Assembly: GCA_005798285.1 (NCBI GenBank)
Contig: SYKE01000063.1
Coordinates: 1 to 47,297 of the forward strand
Direction of reading: 5' to 3'
DNA from: Actinomycetota bacterium
GTDB lineage: Bacteria > Armatimonadota > SYMT01
Length of the DNA: 47,297 nt
Under the pieces are notes generated by a model. It was not told where the DNA came from. It worked only from the letters and a program-made list of their open reading frames with translations, and made no database searches. Position numbers and translations under genes: made by a program. Numbering within the stretch: position 1 is the first letter of the stretch; the number at the start of each line of letters is the position of its first letter. This document shows positions 9,433 through 18,324 of this stretch, piece after piece.

Positions 9433-10473
9433 CTATCCTGCCCGAACCCGAATAGTCCCGGCTGTTCCCGCAACAATCTTGCCGATGACGGCTCGCACCG
9501 GCACCGCTTCATCCGATAACGCATCGAGCAGCATCTGGAGACGAGCCTCTGGAACGGACATGAGCAACCCGCCGGAGGTCTGGGGGTCAAACGCGTTCAC
9601 GAGCAAGGCCGGATCCACTCCGGGATCGATCTCCGCTCGCTCGCCGAGGTAGCGAGCATTGTCCTTACCGCCGCCGGTGTTCACCCCCGCTGCTGCGTGC
9701 CGCAGGGCGCCGGGCAGCAGCGGGAGCGCGGATGCGTCCAATTCGGCGCGTACCCCGGAGAAGTCCATCATCTCGAAGAGGTGTCCCATCAGGCCAAACC
9801 CGGTGACGTCTGTGGCAGCGTTGACGCCCACCCGCACCATCGCCCGCGATGCGGCTGCATTCAGCGTCTTCATCGACTCCACGGCGGCAGCCACCTCGAC
9901 TTCGTCCGCCAGGCCGCGCTTGAGAGCAGTCGTGACGATGCCGGTTCCCAGCGCCTTGGTGAGCACCAGCACATCCCCGGGCAGCGCGCCTTTCACCGCA
10001 GTGATTTGCGACGGGTGCGCCATCCCCGTGACACTAAGGCCGAATTTGGGGATCTCGTCCTTCACGGTGTGGCCGCCCAACAGGATGGCTCCACTTTCCA
10101 TCACCTTGTCGGCGCCGCCCCGGAGGATGTCGACGAGGATCTGCTGATCCAGGTCGTCCATGGGGAAGCAGACGATGTTCATCGCGGTGAGCGGGACCCC
10201 ACCCATGGCGTAGACGTCGGAGAGGGAATTGGCGGCGGCGATCTGGCCGTAATCGTAGGGATCGTCCACGATCGGCGTGAAGAAGTCGAGCGTCTGGATC
10301 ATCGCGCGCTCGTCGTCGATCAGATAGACCCCGGCGTCATCCGGAGTCTCAAGGCCGACCAGCACCCGATCGCTCACCTGTTTAGGAAGATGGCACAGCA
10401 CCTGCGCCAGGTCCGCGGAGGACGCTTTAGAGGCTCAACCGCCGCACTTGACGGTTTCAGTTAGACGGATCAC
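9433..10473 (-). CDS. selD: Selenide, water dikinase SelD; in-frame UGA (10435-10437) read as Sec13
   Basis: Supplied ORF 9433..10401 is SelD-like but lacks the catalytic N-terminus. Same frame upstream: GTG ATC CGT CTA ACT GAA ACC GTC AAG TGC GGC GGT TGA GCC TCT AAA GCG TCC... = MIRLTETVKCGGUASKASSADLAQVLCHLPK..., matching the SelD G-G-C/U-x-x-K motif. GTG overlaps the selA TGA (GTGA). Confidence 0.92.
10413..10437 (-). promoter_or_regulatory. Candidate bacterial SECIS hairpin downstream of selD UGA
   Basis: After UGA: GCCTCTAAAGC-GTCC-TCCGC-GGAC, a small stem-loop starting 12 nt after the UGA; folding not computed. Confidence 0.4.
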
Positions 10474-11951
10474 GTGGACTTCCCACTTTCGGATGCGATC
10501 CGGGCGAGTGCCCGGCGCATCGCTTCAGCCAACTCGGTCAGTTCAGCATCGGTAACGGTCCGCACGTCCAGGCAGAGCCGCTCGCGGTGGACGCGGACCC
10601 AAACCCCCGGATCGCCGACCCGCAGGGTCCGGGCAAGTTCGCTCGCCGAAGCCCGGTCCGACTCCACCTGCACAATCCAGGTCGGCAGCTCTTCTCCGGG
10701 GAGAGAACCCCCTCCGACCTGGGATTCTCCCTCAACCAGCGAGACCTGAAGCGGCATCGAACTCAGGAGACCGGCAAGTCTGTCGGCTCTTAGCCGGATC
10801 GTCGCCAGGGGTTCGGTGAGCGCCCGCAGGGTAGGGATGTGCTCCAGCGCTCGGTCCGGAGCCAGGTACTCGCGCAGCGTCGCCTCCAAGGCCGCCAACG
10901 TCATCTTATCCAGCCGCACCACGCGCATGAGGGGGTGCGACTTCAGTCGGGCGATCAACGCGGACTTCCCGATCACCAACCCGGCCTGCGGTCCTCCCAA
11001 CAGCTTGTCGCCGCTGAACGTAATGACATCTGCGCCCGCGCACACGCTGTCCTGAACGGTGGGTTCATCGGACAACCCGGCATCTCCCAGGGGAACGAGA
11101 GCTCCGCTTCCGAGATCATCCAGCACGGGAATCCCCCGCGAGGCGCAGAGGCTTACTAATTCTGCGAGCGCCGGCTCCTCGGTGAAGCCGACGATCTTGA
11201 AGTTGCTCGGGTGGACCCGCAGGATGAGCGCGGTCTCGGGGGTGATCGCGGCGGCGTAATCGGAGATGCGGGTCTTGTTGGTGGCGCCCACTTCTACCAG
11301 TCGGGCGCCGGCGCTCCGGATCACATCCGGAATTCGGAACGAGCCGCCGATTTCGACGAGCTGGCCGCGGGAGATCACCACGTCCCGACCCATCGCCAGC
11401 GCCGAAACCGCGAGGAAGACGGCTGCGGCATTATTGTTCACCGCGATCCCGTCTTCCGCGCCCGTCAGTCGCTTCAGCAGGGGTGCGATATGGCTGTGCC
11501 GGCTGCCTCGCTCTCCCGACTCAGCATCCAACTCTAACAAGGAGTGGCCGGAGCAGACCTCCGCGACCGCCGCGCGGGCCGCTTCGGAAAGAACGGCGCG
11601 ACCGAGGCCCGTGTGCAGCACGACCCCCGTGGCATTGATCTGTCTTCGGAGGCTGGGTCGCGTGGTGGTCGCGAGGCGGGAGGTCACGGCATCGAGCGCC
11701 GCGGCGAGGAACTCTTCGCCGGCAGCTCCGTTCAGCGGAAGCGCACCGAGGCGGGCCCGCGATCGAAGCTCCTCCAGGGCGCCTCGCACCACGTCCAACA
11801 CGAGGGTGCGTCCGTGCGCCTCGATCAGCGCGAGCACCGCCGGCTCGGTTAGGAGCCGATCGACTTTGGGGATACGGCGGAGCGGCTGATCGTCGTGGGA
11901 CACTCGGGGATCCGGTCGCGGAAGTTGCTCGAATGCTAACAGTGGAGTCAA
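10470..11951 (-). CDS. selA: L-seryl-tRNA(Sec) selenium transferase SelA
   Basis: RRQINATGVVLHTGLGRAVLSEAA, SGHSLLELDAESGERGSRHSHI, GADVITFSGDKLLGGPQAGLVIG. Confidence 0.95.
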   Translation of the reverse strand: MTPLLAFEQLPRPDPRVSHDDQPLRRIPKVDRLLTEPAVLALIEAHGRTLVLDVVRGALEELRSRARLGALPLNGAAGEEFLAAALDAVTSRLATTTRPSLRRQINATGVVLHTGLGRAVLSEAARAAVAEVCSGHSLLELDAESGERGSRHSHIAPLLKRLTGAEDGIAVNNNAAAVFLAVSALAMGRDVVISRGQLVEIGGSFRIPDVIRSAGARLVEVGATNKTRISDYAAAITPETALILRVHPSNFKIVGFTEEPALAELVSLCASRGIPVLDDLGSGALVPLGDAGLSDEPTVQDSVCAGADVITFSGDKLLGGPQAGLVIGKSALIARLKSHPLMRVVRLDKMTLAALEATLREYLAPDRALEHIPTLRALTEPLATIRLRADRLAGLLSSMPLQVSLVEGESQVGGGSLPGEELPTWIVQVESDRASASELARTLRVGDPGVWVRVHRERLCLDVRTVTDAELTELAEAMRRALARIASESGKST

Positions 11952-11992
11952 CCCCGGTCAAACGGTTCGACGCCGTCGTACGTGCGCCGGGC

Positions 11993-12030
11993 CAGGTATA
12001 CCCCGACCGAGAGCGGCCGGGGTATACCTG
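11993..12030. terminator. Perfect 13-bp inverted repeat between SDR gene and selA (terminator or regulatory hairpin)
   Basis: CAGGTATACCCCG - ACCGAGAGCGGC - CGGGGTATACCTG; no T-tract. Confidence 0.55.
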
Positions 12031-12039
12031 CACGCGGAT

Positions 12040-12810
12040 CTACAGCCGGGACAGGAGCCCCGCGTCGGCGAAGATCGGAGCACCGGTGACGACCGATGCT
12101 TCGTCGGAAGCCAGCCAGAGCAGCGTGTGGGCAAGCTCCGTCGGGGTCGCGATCCGTCCCATCTTACCCGGATCCGCGTAGAAGCCGAGGTCGTCCAGCG
12201 TGGTGTTCATTCGCTCGGCGTGGGCTCTCAACATCGGCGTGTCCACCGGCCCGGGAATGATGGACATCACCCGAATGTGGTCCTTCGCGAAGTCGTGAGC
12301 CATCTGCCGCGACAGCGCCACCACGCCGCCCTTGGATGCGGCATACGCAGCGAGACCCTCGCCCGTGGCGAAGGCGTGCGGCGAGGCGACATTGAGGATG
12401 GCGCCGCCCCCCACCGCTCGAATGTGAGGAATGGCGTACTTGCTCATCAGAAACACCGACTTCAGATTGATCGCCAGAACCCGATCCCACTCTTCCTCGG
12501 AGATGGATTCGACCGTGGCCCCGAATTGCCCCACGCCGGCGATGTTCGCCACGATGTGAAGTCGCCCCGCCCATTCCATCGCGGCTTCCACCACCTCCCG
12601 GCAATCTTCCGCCCGGGAGACATCCGCGACGACTTCACGCACCCAACCATTGCGGGTTCGGATGGTGGCCGCCGTTTCGTGCATCCCGACGGGATCCGTG
12701 TCGGCGATGACCACCCGGGCGCCTTCCCGGGCGAACAAGATCGCCGCCGCCTGCCCGATCCCGCGGGCGGCGCCCGTGAGGATCGCTACCCGTCCATCCA
12801 ATCGACCCAT
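12040..12810 (-). CDS. SDR-family NAD(P)-dependent oxidoreductase
   Basis: LDGRVAILTGAARGIGQAAA (TGxxxGIG), NIAGVGQFG, YAASKGGVVALSRQ. Confidence 0.92.
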   Translation of the reverse strand: MGRLDGRVAILTGAARGIGQAAAILFAREGARVVIADTDPVGMHETAATIRTRNGWVREVVADVSRAEDCREVVEAAMEWAGRLHIVANIAGVGQFGATVESISEEEWDRVLAINLKSVFLMSKYAIPHIRAVGGGAILNVASPHAFATGEGLAAYAASKGGVVALSRQMAHDFAKDHIRVMSIIPGPVDTPMLRAHAERMNTTLDDLGFYADPGKMGRIATPTELAHTLLWLASDEASVVTGAPIFADAGLLSRL

Positions 12811-12944
12811 CGTTGTCGGCCCTCTTCCCCTCCGGCTTCCGTGCGTCCGATTCGGTTTACCCGCAAAGAATCCTCCCGTCGGGGGGTTTGGGTCAATAAG
12901 GCCGTACGGTTTTCGGTTGGGGTCTCGCGACAGAAATCATCGGT

Positions 12945-13208
12945 TCAGGATCGGATGCAGCGGAGAAACTCATCCAGACTGGGAGAGGCAACCGCAAGGC
13001 GGATCAGTTCGCGGCAACGTTCCTCGGAGGCGGCCAGAACGTCGCCGGCAAGGGCTGGAGGAGTGCCGCCGAACATGGTTTCGAGAACATCAACCAGAAA
13101 GCTGCGGGCCATTGCCTCCCTTTCAAGCAATCGCCACCTGGCTTCGGCTTGGGCTTCGCCGATTCGGATGCCCTCTTCTCGGAACAAGTCTGCCATGGTT
13201 TGTGGCAT
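12945..13208 (-). CDS. Free-standing duplicate of the Rpn C-terminal region (small Rpn-like protein)
   Basis: MPQTMADLFREEGIRIGEAQAEARWRLLEREAMARSFLVDVLETMFGGTPPALAGDVLAASEERCRELIRLAVASPSLDEFLRCIRS; GAGGAAATCGCG immediately upstream of the ATG; in frame with track ORF 12945..13346. Confidence 0.75.
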   Translation of the reverse strand: MPQTMADLFREEGIRIGEAQAEARWRLLEREAMARSFLVDVLETMFGGTPPALAGDVLAASEERCRELIRLAVASPSLDEFLRCIRS

Positions 13209-13293
13209 CGCGATTTCCTCAGGCCGTGGGAGAGTTTGAGCCGCAGAAGCCTTACGATTCCCAGTTGGGATACCGCAAGCAGCGATCAGCGGT

Positions 13294-13593
13294 TCACGAA
13301 CGGATGCGGCGGAGAAACTCATCCAGATTGGGAGAGGTGACAGCACGGCGGGTCAGTTCGCGGCAACGTTCCGCGGAGGCGGTCTGAACTTCGTCGGCGA
13401 GGGCTTGAGGAGTGCCGCCGAACATGGTTTCGAGAACATCAATCAGAAAGCTGCGAGCCATTGCATCCCCTTCAAGCATTCGCCCCCTGGCTTCGCCCAA
13501 GGCTAGGCCTCTGGCTTCACCTCTGGCTTCACCTCTGGCTTCACCGATCCGGATACCCTCTTCTCGTACAAAGTCTGCCATGGTTTGTGGCAT
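13294..13593 (-). other. Predicted internal translation product (small Rpn) nested in frame within the Rpn gene
   Basis: Internal ATG (MPQTMADFVREEG...) at 13593 preceded by GAGGAAATCGCG, the same SD-ATG block as the downstream duplicate. Confidence 0.55.
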
Positions 13594-14448
13594 CGCGATT
13601 TCCTCGACCGGGTAGTCCCGGGGTTCCCAGGCGCGGCCCCACTCTCGGATGTAGGGCAACAACTCAGTGTATTCTAGCCTCGAACGGCGGTGAAATAGTT
13701 GGAGCACCGCGAACCAGACCACTCGCCACACATCCGGATGGCTCTCGGGGGGCGCTGCGGCGAGGCGGTTGAGGCACTCGGCCAGGCCCGCGGCATAGCC
13801 ATCCGGGGCCGCCCTCTCGAGTTGGATCAATCGCAGCGCCTGTGCCAGCGGTGAGTCAAGCCGGCGGATGGCTTCCTCGGACACTCGGGGGAGATCGAGC
13901 ATCAGGACCGGACCGACTCCGAGAGGAGCTGCCTCCAGGAGTTCAGGTGGGGCTCCGAAAACATCGGCCAGGTGATACGTTGAACCCCACGGCTCCTCTC
14001 CGGTGTACACGAGCACCGTAAGCGGCGGAGACAACCGCGGCGCCTCCGTGCGGCCGGGGTGAAACGGCGGCGCCTGCTTCGCCCAGAACGCAACCTGGTA
14101 CTGAAGGGTCTGGAGCGGAACCATCGGATCGGGACGGGATTTGTGCTCCACCACCACGAGCGCGGGGATCTCGGGCGTCGTGCCGGCGACACCCGACCGA
14201 AAGGAGATGGTGTAGAGTGCGTCGTTTTCCCGGCGACGCAGATCCGGTGGGAGAAGCGTGCGCTGCACCCGCCCGGCCCGATCCACATCGAAGAGGGAGA
14301 TCAGCGTCGGATGCAGCGACTCCAGCACGCCGAACAGCGCGGGGAGGCACGCTGGGCTGTCCAGCAGCCACTGAAATCCGCGATCCTGGAAGTCTCGCAG
14401 AATGGCTTCGCTGGGCTGGGGCGGCCGGGTTCGGCGTCTGGCGGGCAT
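13294..14448 (-). CDS. Rpn/YhgA-family putative PD-(D/E)XK nuclease
   Basis: MPARRRTRPPQPSEAILRDFQDRGFQWLLDSPACLPALFGVLESLHPTL..., ALVVVEHKSRPDPMVPLQTLQYQVAFW (E-x-K-S core, D..M..Q..Y), C-terminal low-complexity tail typical of the family. Confidence 0.8.
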   Translation of the reverse strand: MPARRRTRPPQPSEAILRDFQDRGFQWLLDSPACLPALFGVLESLHPTLISLFDVDRAGRVQRTLLPPDLRRRENDALYTISFRSGVAGTTPEIPALVVVEHKSRPDPMVPLQTLQYQVAFWAKQAPPFHPGRTEAPRLSPPLTVLVYTGEEPWGSTYHLADVFGAPPELLEAAPLGVGPVLMLDLPRVSEEAIRRLDSPLAQALRLIQLERAAPDGYAAGLAECLNRLAAAPPESHPDVWRVVWFAVLQLFHRRSRLEYTELLPYIREWGRAWEPRDYPVEEIAMPQTMADFVREEGIRIGEARGEARGEARGLALGEARGRMLEGDAMARSFLIDVLETMFGGTPQALADEVQTASAERCRELTRRAVTSPNLDEFLRRIRS

Positions 14449-14464
14449 CGTCGGACTTCCGGTC

Positions 14465-15763
14465 CTACTGAACCTGCGGCAGCACGTAAGGGCCCTTGGG
14501 GATTACCACGAGCTTTGCATCGGGTCCACGGGTTTCCAAAGCCTGACGCACCCCTTCCTCCACGGTGGCGACCGGTTTCACAAAGCACCGGGACAGCGTC
14601 TCGGCGGGGATGCCGGACGCCACAACATAGACTTCCGCCGACTTCACGGCCTTCCAGAGCTCATGCGCCTCCCATTGATCGGGAATGAAAAAGCCGGGCT
14701 CGTACGTCCGCTTCACAAAGGCCTCGAGATCGTCGCTGTCCAGCAGGATGTCTCGAAAGTGCGCGTTGCCGATCCCTTCGGCGCACTCGGAGGCGATCAC
14801 GATGGCGCCACCCGGTTTCAACGCCGGAAGCGCGCCCACCATGCCCTTCACCGCTTGATAGAACGTGAGGTCGAGAGGGTAGCCGGCGCACGTGGTCACC
14901 ACCACGTCGGCCGGGGAGTCGAGCGGCGCCACGGCGACCCGCCGCGCCCGCTCCACGCCGGCGAGCCCGGCGGCCTCCACTTCCCCGGCGAAGACCCCGG
15001 TCAGCCGGCGCTGCTCGTCGAGCGTTACGTCGCAGATGAATTGGAGGCCGGACTTCCGGGCGACATAGAGACTGTCCTCGTGGACGGGATTGCCTCGCAC
15101 CGAGCCGCTGTCGGAGAGTTCGTGGCCGATGAATCGGGGGCCATGCCAGATCTTCACCGTCTCCATGGCGCAGATCCCCGGACAGATCGACTTGCGACCT
15201 CCTGAAAAGCCGGCCATGAAGTGGGGTTCGATCAGCGCCAGCGAAACCTTGACCTCGGCGTCGAGATAGCGGGAGTCGACCCAGATGGGCACGCCGTTCG
15301 GGGTCTCCCCCAGGTAGCGGTGGGTCTCCAGATCGCCGGCGACGTGATTCAGCACGCGGTAGCCCGCGGCGATCTCGGGTCCGACCATCTCGAGAATTTC
15401 CGCTTCGGTGCTGGGCCGATGGGTACCGGTGGCGATCAGAATGAAGATCCCGTCGGAGGGCACGCCCGCGGCTTCCAGAACCCGAATAACCTCCGGAAGC
15501 AGGATCCGATTCGGCACGGGGCGCGTGATGTCTGAGATGACGAGACACGCGGATTGCTTGCCCGCCGCGAGTTCCGAGAGGGGCGCGCAGCCGATGGGAT
15601 GCGCCAGCGCCTCGGCAATCGCAGCCGATGGGTTCTCAAGCGCGGGCGCCGGCTGCAGACCCAGCACGGCCTGAACCCGTGCATCCGGAAGCTCCACTTC
15701 GAGGCCGGTCCGGCCGTAGTCCAATTTCACACGCAACGACTTCACATGCATGGTTGGTTCCAT
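14465..15763 (-). CDS. larA: LarA-like nickel-dependent lactate racemase family protein
   Basis: SDITRPVPNRILLPEVIRVLEAAGV, LIATGTHRPSTEAEILEMVG, ALIEPHFMAGFSGGRKSICPGI. Confidence 0.85.
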   Translation of the reverse strand: MEPTMHVKSLRVKLDYGRTGLEVELPDARVQAVLGLQPAPALENPSAAIAEALAHPIGCAPLSELAAGKQSACLVISDITRPVPNRILLPEVIRVLEAAGVPSDGIFILIATGTHRPSTEAEILEMVGPEIAAGYRVLNHVAGDLETHRYLGETPNGVPIWVDSRYLDAEVKVSLALIEPHFMAGFSGGRKSICPGICAMETVKIWHGPRFIGHELSDSGSVRGNPVHEDSLYVARKSGLQFICDVTLDEQRRLTGVFAGEVEAAGLAGVERARRVAVAPLDSPADVVVTTCAGYPLDLTFYQAVKGMVGALPALKPGGAIVIASECAEGIGNAHFRDILLDSDDLEAFVKRTYEPGFFIPDQWEAHELWKAVKSAEVYVVASGIPAETLSRCFVKPVATVEEGVRQALETRGPDAKLVVIPKGPYVLPQVQ

Positions 15764-15765
15764 TC

Positions 15766-18324
15766 TCAAAGCCGCGGATCGATCGGCTCACTCTCGAGCG
15801 CCAACACCGCAAAGACACACTCGTGCACCCGCCGGAGGGGCTCCGCCGCGACGAAGCGCTCCAACCCCTCTACGCCGAGCGCGAACTCCCGCAGCGCCAG
15901 TGACCGCTTGGCCCCGAGCGAGCGATGCCGCAGCGCCTCCAGGTTGGAAGGGAGATCATACTCCGGTCCATAGATGAGCCGTAGATACTCAACTCCGCGG
16001 CACTTCACCGCCGGCTGCACCAGTCCCTTTTCACCCCGGGCGATGAAGTCAAACGGCTTCACAACCATCCCCTCGCTGCCGGATGCCGTGATCGTCAGCC
16101 ACCAGTCCGTTGCGGCCGCTACGGACGCAGGCAGAGTCAGATCCACCTCCACCGTGGGCGTTGCACGCAGGAGATCCGGCCTCGCGTCGCACAAGGGCTT
16201 CAGCATCTCGAGATGCCACGGATGCGGCCGGTCGAAGAACGTCCGTCCCTCGGCGGCCAGGAGGTGGAACGGCGCCAGGCGGAGGTCCTGAACTCCATCC
16301 ACCTTCCAGCAGTAGTGTCGATAGGCCCGCACATACCGCGCGGCGCACGAGAGTCGCGCCTCGTAGTGACCGAGCAGCGCTTCGGCCTCGCTCACTCGCG
16401 TGGATGCGTGTCGCAGTTCCCGAACCGCGTCTGAAAGCGCTGCCCCGGCCGCTGCGCCCGTGGGTGCGTACTGCTGCGTGAGGAGCGATTGCGCCTTGGC
16501 CGACCATGGCATCAACTCGCAGTCGAGGCAGAGCCAGTCGGTTTCCAGCGCCTCCCACAGTCCCGCCCGCGTGACGGCATCGCGTGTGATCCCCAGAAGC
16601 TGCAGCTCCATTTCGGTTTCGTTGAAGAACCGCCGACCAGTCCGCGTGTAACAGATCCCCAGTTCGTCTTCCACCCCGAAGCGGCGACGGGCGGCCCCCT
16701 CGTCCCGACAGACGACCACCACCGCGCGGGAGCCCATGTGCTTCTCCTGACAGAGCACCCGGGTCTGCGCGACGTGAGCGTAGTGCTGGAACACCTCGTC
16801 CGGATGTTCCAGATAGCCCTCGCGCTGGGAACTCGCGACCGGCGACATGGTGGGCGGCAGATAGATCAGCCAGCGCGGATCGGCGGCAAAGCGGCTCATG
16901 ATCTCCAGAGCCGCCGTAGCGTTTTCCTCGCGCACGGTGAGGTGTCCGTGGATGCGCGTCTCGATGCGCCGCTTCCCCGATACGTCCTCATAGTCGAGGA
17001 TCGTGTCGTGCTCTTGCTGCGGCGACAGGCGGTCCTCGGGCCGCCCGCCGAGGGGTCGGACAGGTTCGTAGTACACCTCTCGGGCCGGCACCGAGACGAG
17101 TTCCTGTTCGGGGTAACGGAGCGCCGTCAATGCGCCGCCGAACACACAGCCGGTGTCCAGACACAGGGTGTGGTTCAGCCACGAGGCATCGGCAACCGGC
17201 GTGTGACCGTACAGCACCATCGCGGAGCCCCGGTACTCGTTGGCCCAGTCGAGCCGAACCGGCAGCCCGAGATCGTCCACCTCTCCCGTGGTTTCGCCGT
17301 AGAGCGCGAACGCCCGGACGCGCGACGAGGTGCGGCCCTGGTAGGCCTCCTTCATTCCCGCATGCGCCACCACCAGGCGGCCACCATCGAGCACGTAGTG
17401 GCTGATCAGACCGTCTAGGAACCGCCGAATCTCCTGCAAGAACGAGTCTTCAGCCCCTTCCAGTTGATCGAGGGTGGCCTGGAGCCCATGGGATGCGCTG
17501 ACCTTCTTTCCTGCCAGCTTGCGGAGCAGCCGATCGTCATGGTTCCCCGGTACGCAGAGGGCGGTCCCGGCCGCTGCCATGCCCATCGCCAGGCGCAGCA
17601 CGTCCGGTGAACGGGGCCCTCGATCCACGAGATCGCCCAGGAAGATCGCCATTCTCCCCGCGGGAGGCGTCACCACAGGCGGCGAGGCCGGCGTCGCTCC
17701 CGGGTCGATGGCATACCCGAGGCGCTCCAGCAGCTCACAGAGCTCGTCGAAACAGCCGTGCACGTCTCCGATCACGTCGAACGGGCCTGTCAGATGCTTG
17801 AGGTTGTTCCACAGGGGGCGCCGAACGAGCTCCGTCGCAGAGACGTCCTCCGGCTCTCGAAGGACGTGCATGTGACGAAAGCCCTCTTCCTTCAAGCGGG
17901 AGAGCGAGCGCCGCAGGTCCGCCTTCTGCCGGCGTACGACGTGGGCTCCGAACTGTCGATCCGCGCGCAGGGCGTTTCGCTCCAGGCAGACCGACTCCGG
18001 GATGTTGAGGACGATGGCGATCGGCAACACGTCGTGCCGGCGGGCCAGCGCGACGAGCGGCGCGCGCGCGCCCGGCTGGACGTTCGTGGCGTCGACCACG
18101 GTCAGCCGTCCGCGCGCAAGCCGGCGGTCGACGATGTGGTGCAGCACGGAGAATGCGTCTTCAGAGCAGCTCTGATCGTTCTCGTCGTCGGACACCAGAC
18201 TGCGGCAGAAATCCGACGAGACCACCTCAGTCGACAGAAACTGCGACCGGGCGAAGGTGGACTTCCCGGATCCCGACGCGCCGATCAGTACCACCAGGCA
18301 GAGTTCGGGGATCTCAATCTTCAT
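15766..18324 (-). CDS. pnkp: Bacterial polynucleotide kinase-phosphatase-ligase (Pnkp) of the Pnkp-Hen1 RNA repair system
   Basis: Kinase P-loop GASGSGKSTFARSQF; metallophosphoesterase FDVIGDVHGCFDELCELL, FLGDLVDRGP, GNHDDRLLRKL; C-terminal ligase-like half (TGRRFFNETEMELQLLG...EGMVVKPFDFIARGEKGLVQPAVKCRG). Track ORF trimmed to ATG 18324. Confidence 0.92.
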   Translation of the reverse strand: MKIEIPELCLVVLIGASGSGKSTFARSQFLSTEVVSSDFCRSLVSDDENDQSCSEDAFSVLHHIVDRRLARGRLTVVDATNVQPGARAPLVALARRHDVLPIAIVLNIPESVCLERNALRADRQFGAHVVRRQKADLRRSLSRLKEEGFRHMHVLREPEDVSATELVRRPLWNNLKHLTGPFDVIGDVHGCFDELCELLERLGYAIDPGATPASPPVVTPPAGRMAIFLGDLVDRGPRSPDVLRLAMGMAAAGTALCVPGNHDDRLLRKLAGKKVSASHGLQATLDQLEGAEDSFLQEIRRFLDGLISHYVLDGGRLVVAHAGMKEAYQGRTSSRVRAFALYGETTGEVDDLGLPVRLDWANEYRGSAMVLYGHTPVADASWLNHTLCLDTGCVFGGALTALRYPEQELVSVPAREVYYEPVRPLGGRPEDRLSPQQEHDTILDYEDVSGKRRIETRIHGHLTVREENATAALEIMSRFAADPRWLIYLPPTMSPVASSQREGYLEHPDEVFQHYAHVAQTRVLCQEKHMGSRAVVVVCRDEGAARRRFGVEDELGICYTRTGRRFFNETEMELQLLGITRDAVTRAGLWEALETDWLCLDCELMPWSAKAQSLLTQQYAPTGAAAGAALSDAVRELRHASTRVSEAEALLGHYEARLSCAARYVRAYRHYCWKVDGVQDLRLAPFHLLAAEGRTFFDRPHPWHLEMLKPLCDARPDLLRATPTVEVDLTLPASVAAATDWWLTITASGSEGMVVKPFDFIARGEKGLVQPAVKCRGVEYLRLIYGPEYDLPSNLEALRHRSLGAKRSLALREFALGVEGLERFVAAEPLRRVHECVFAVLALESEPIDPRL

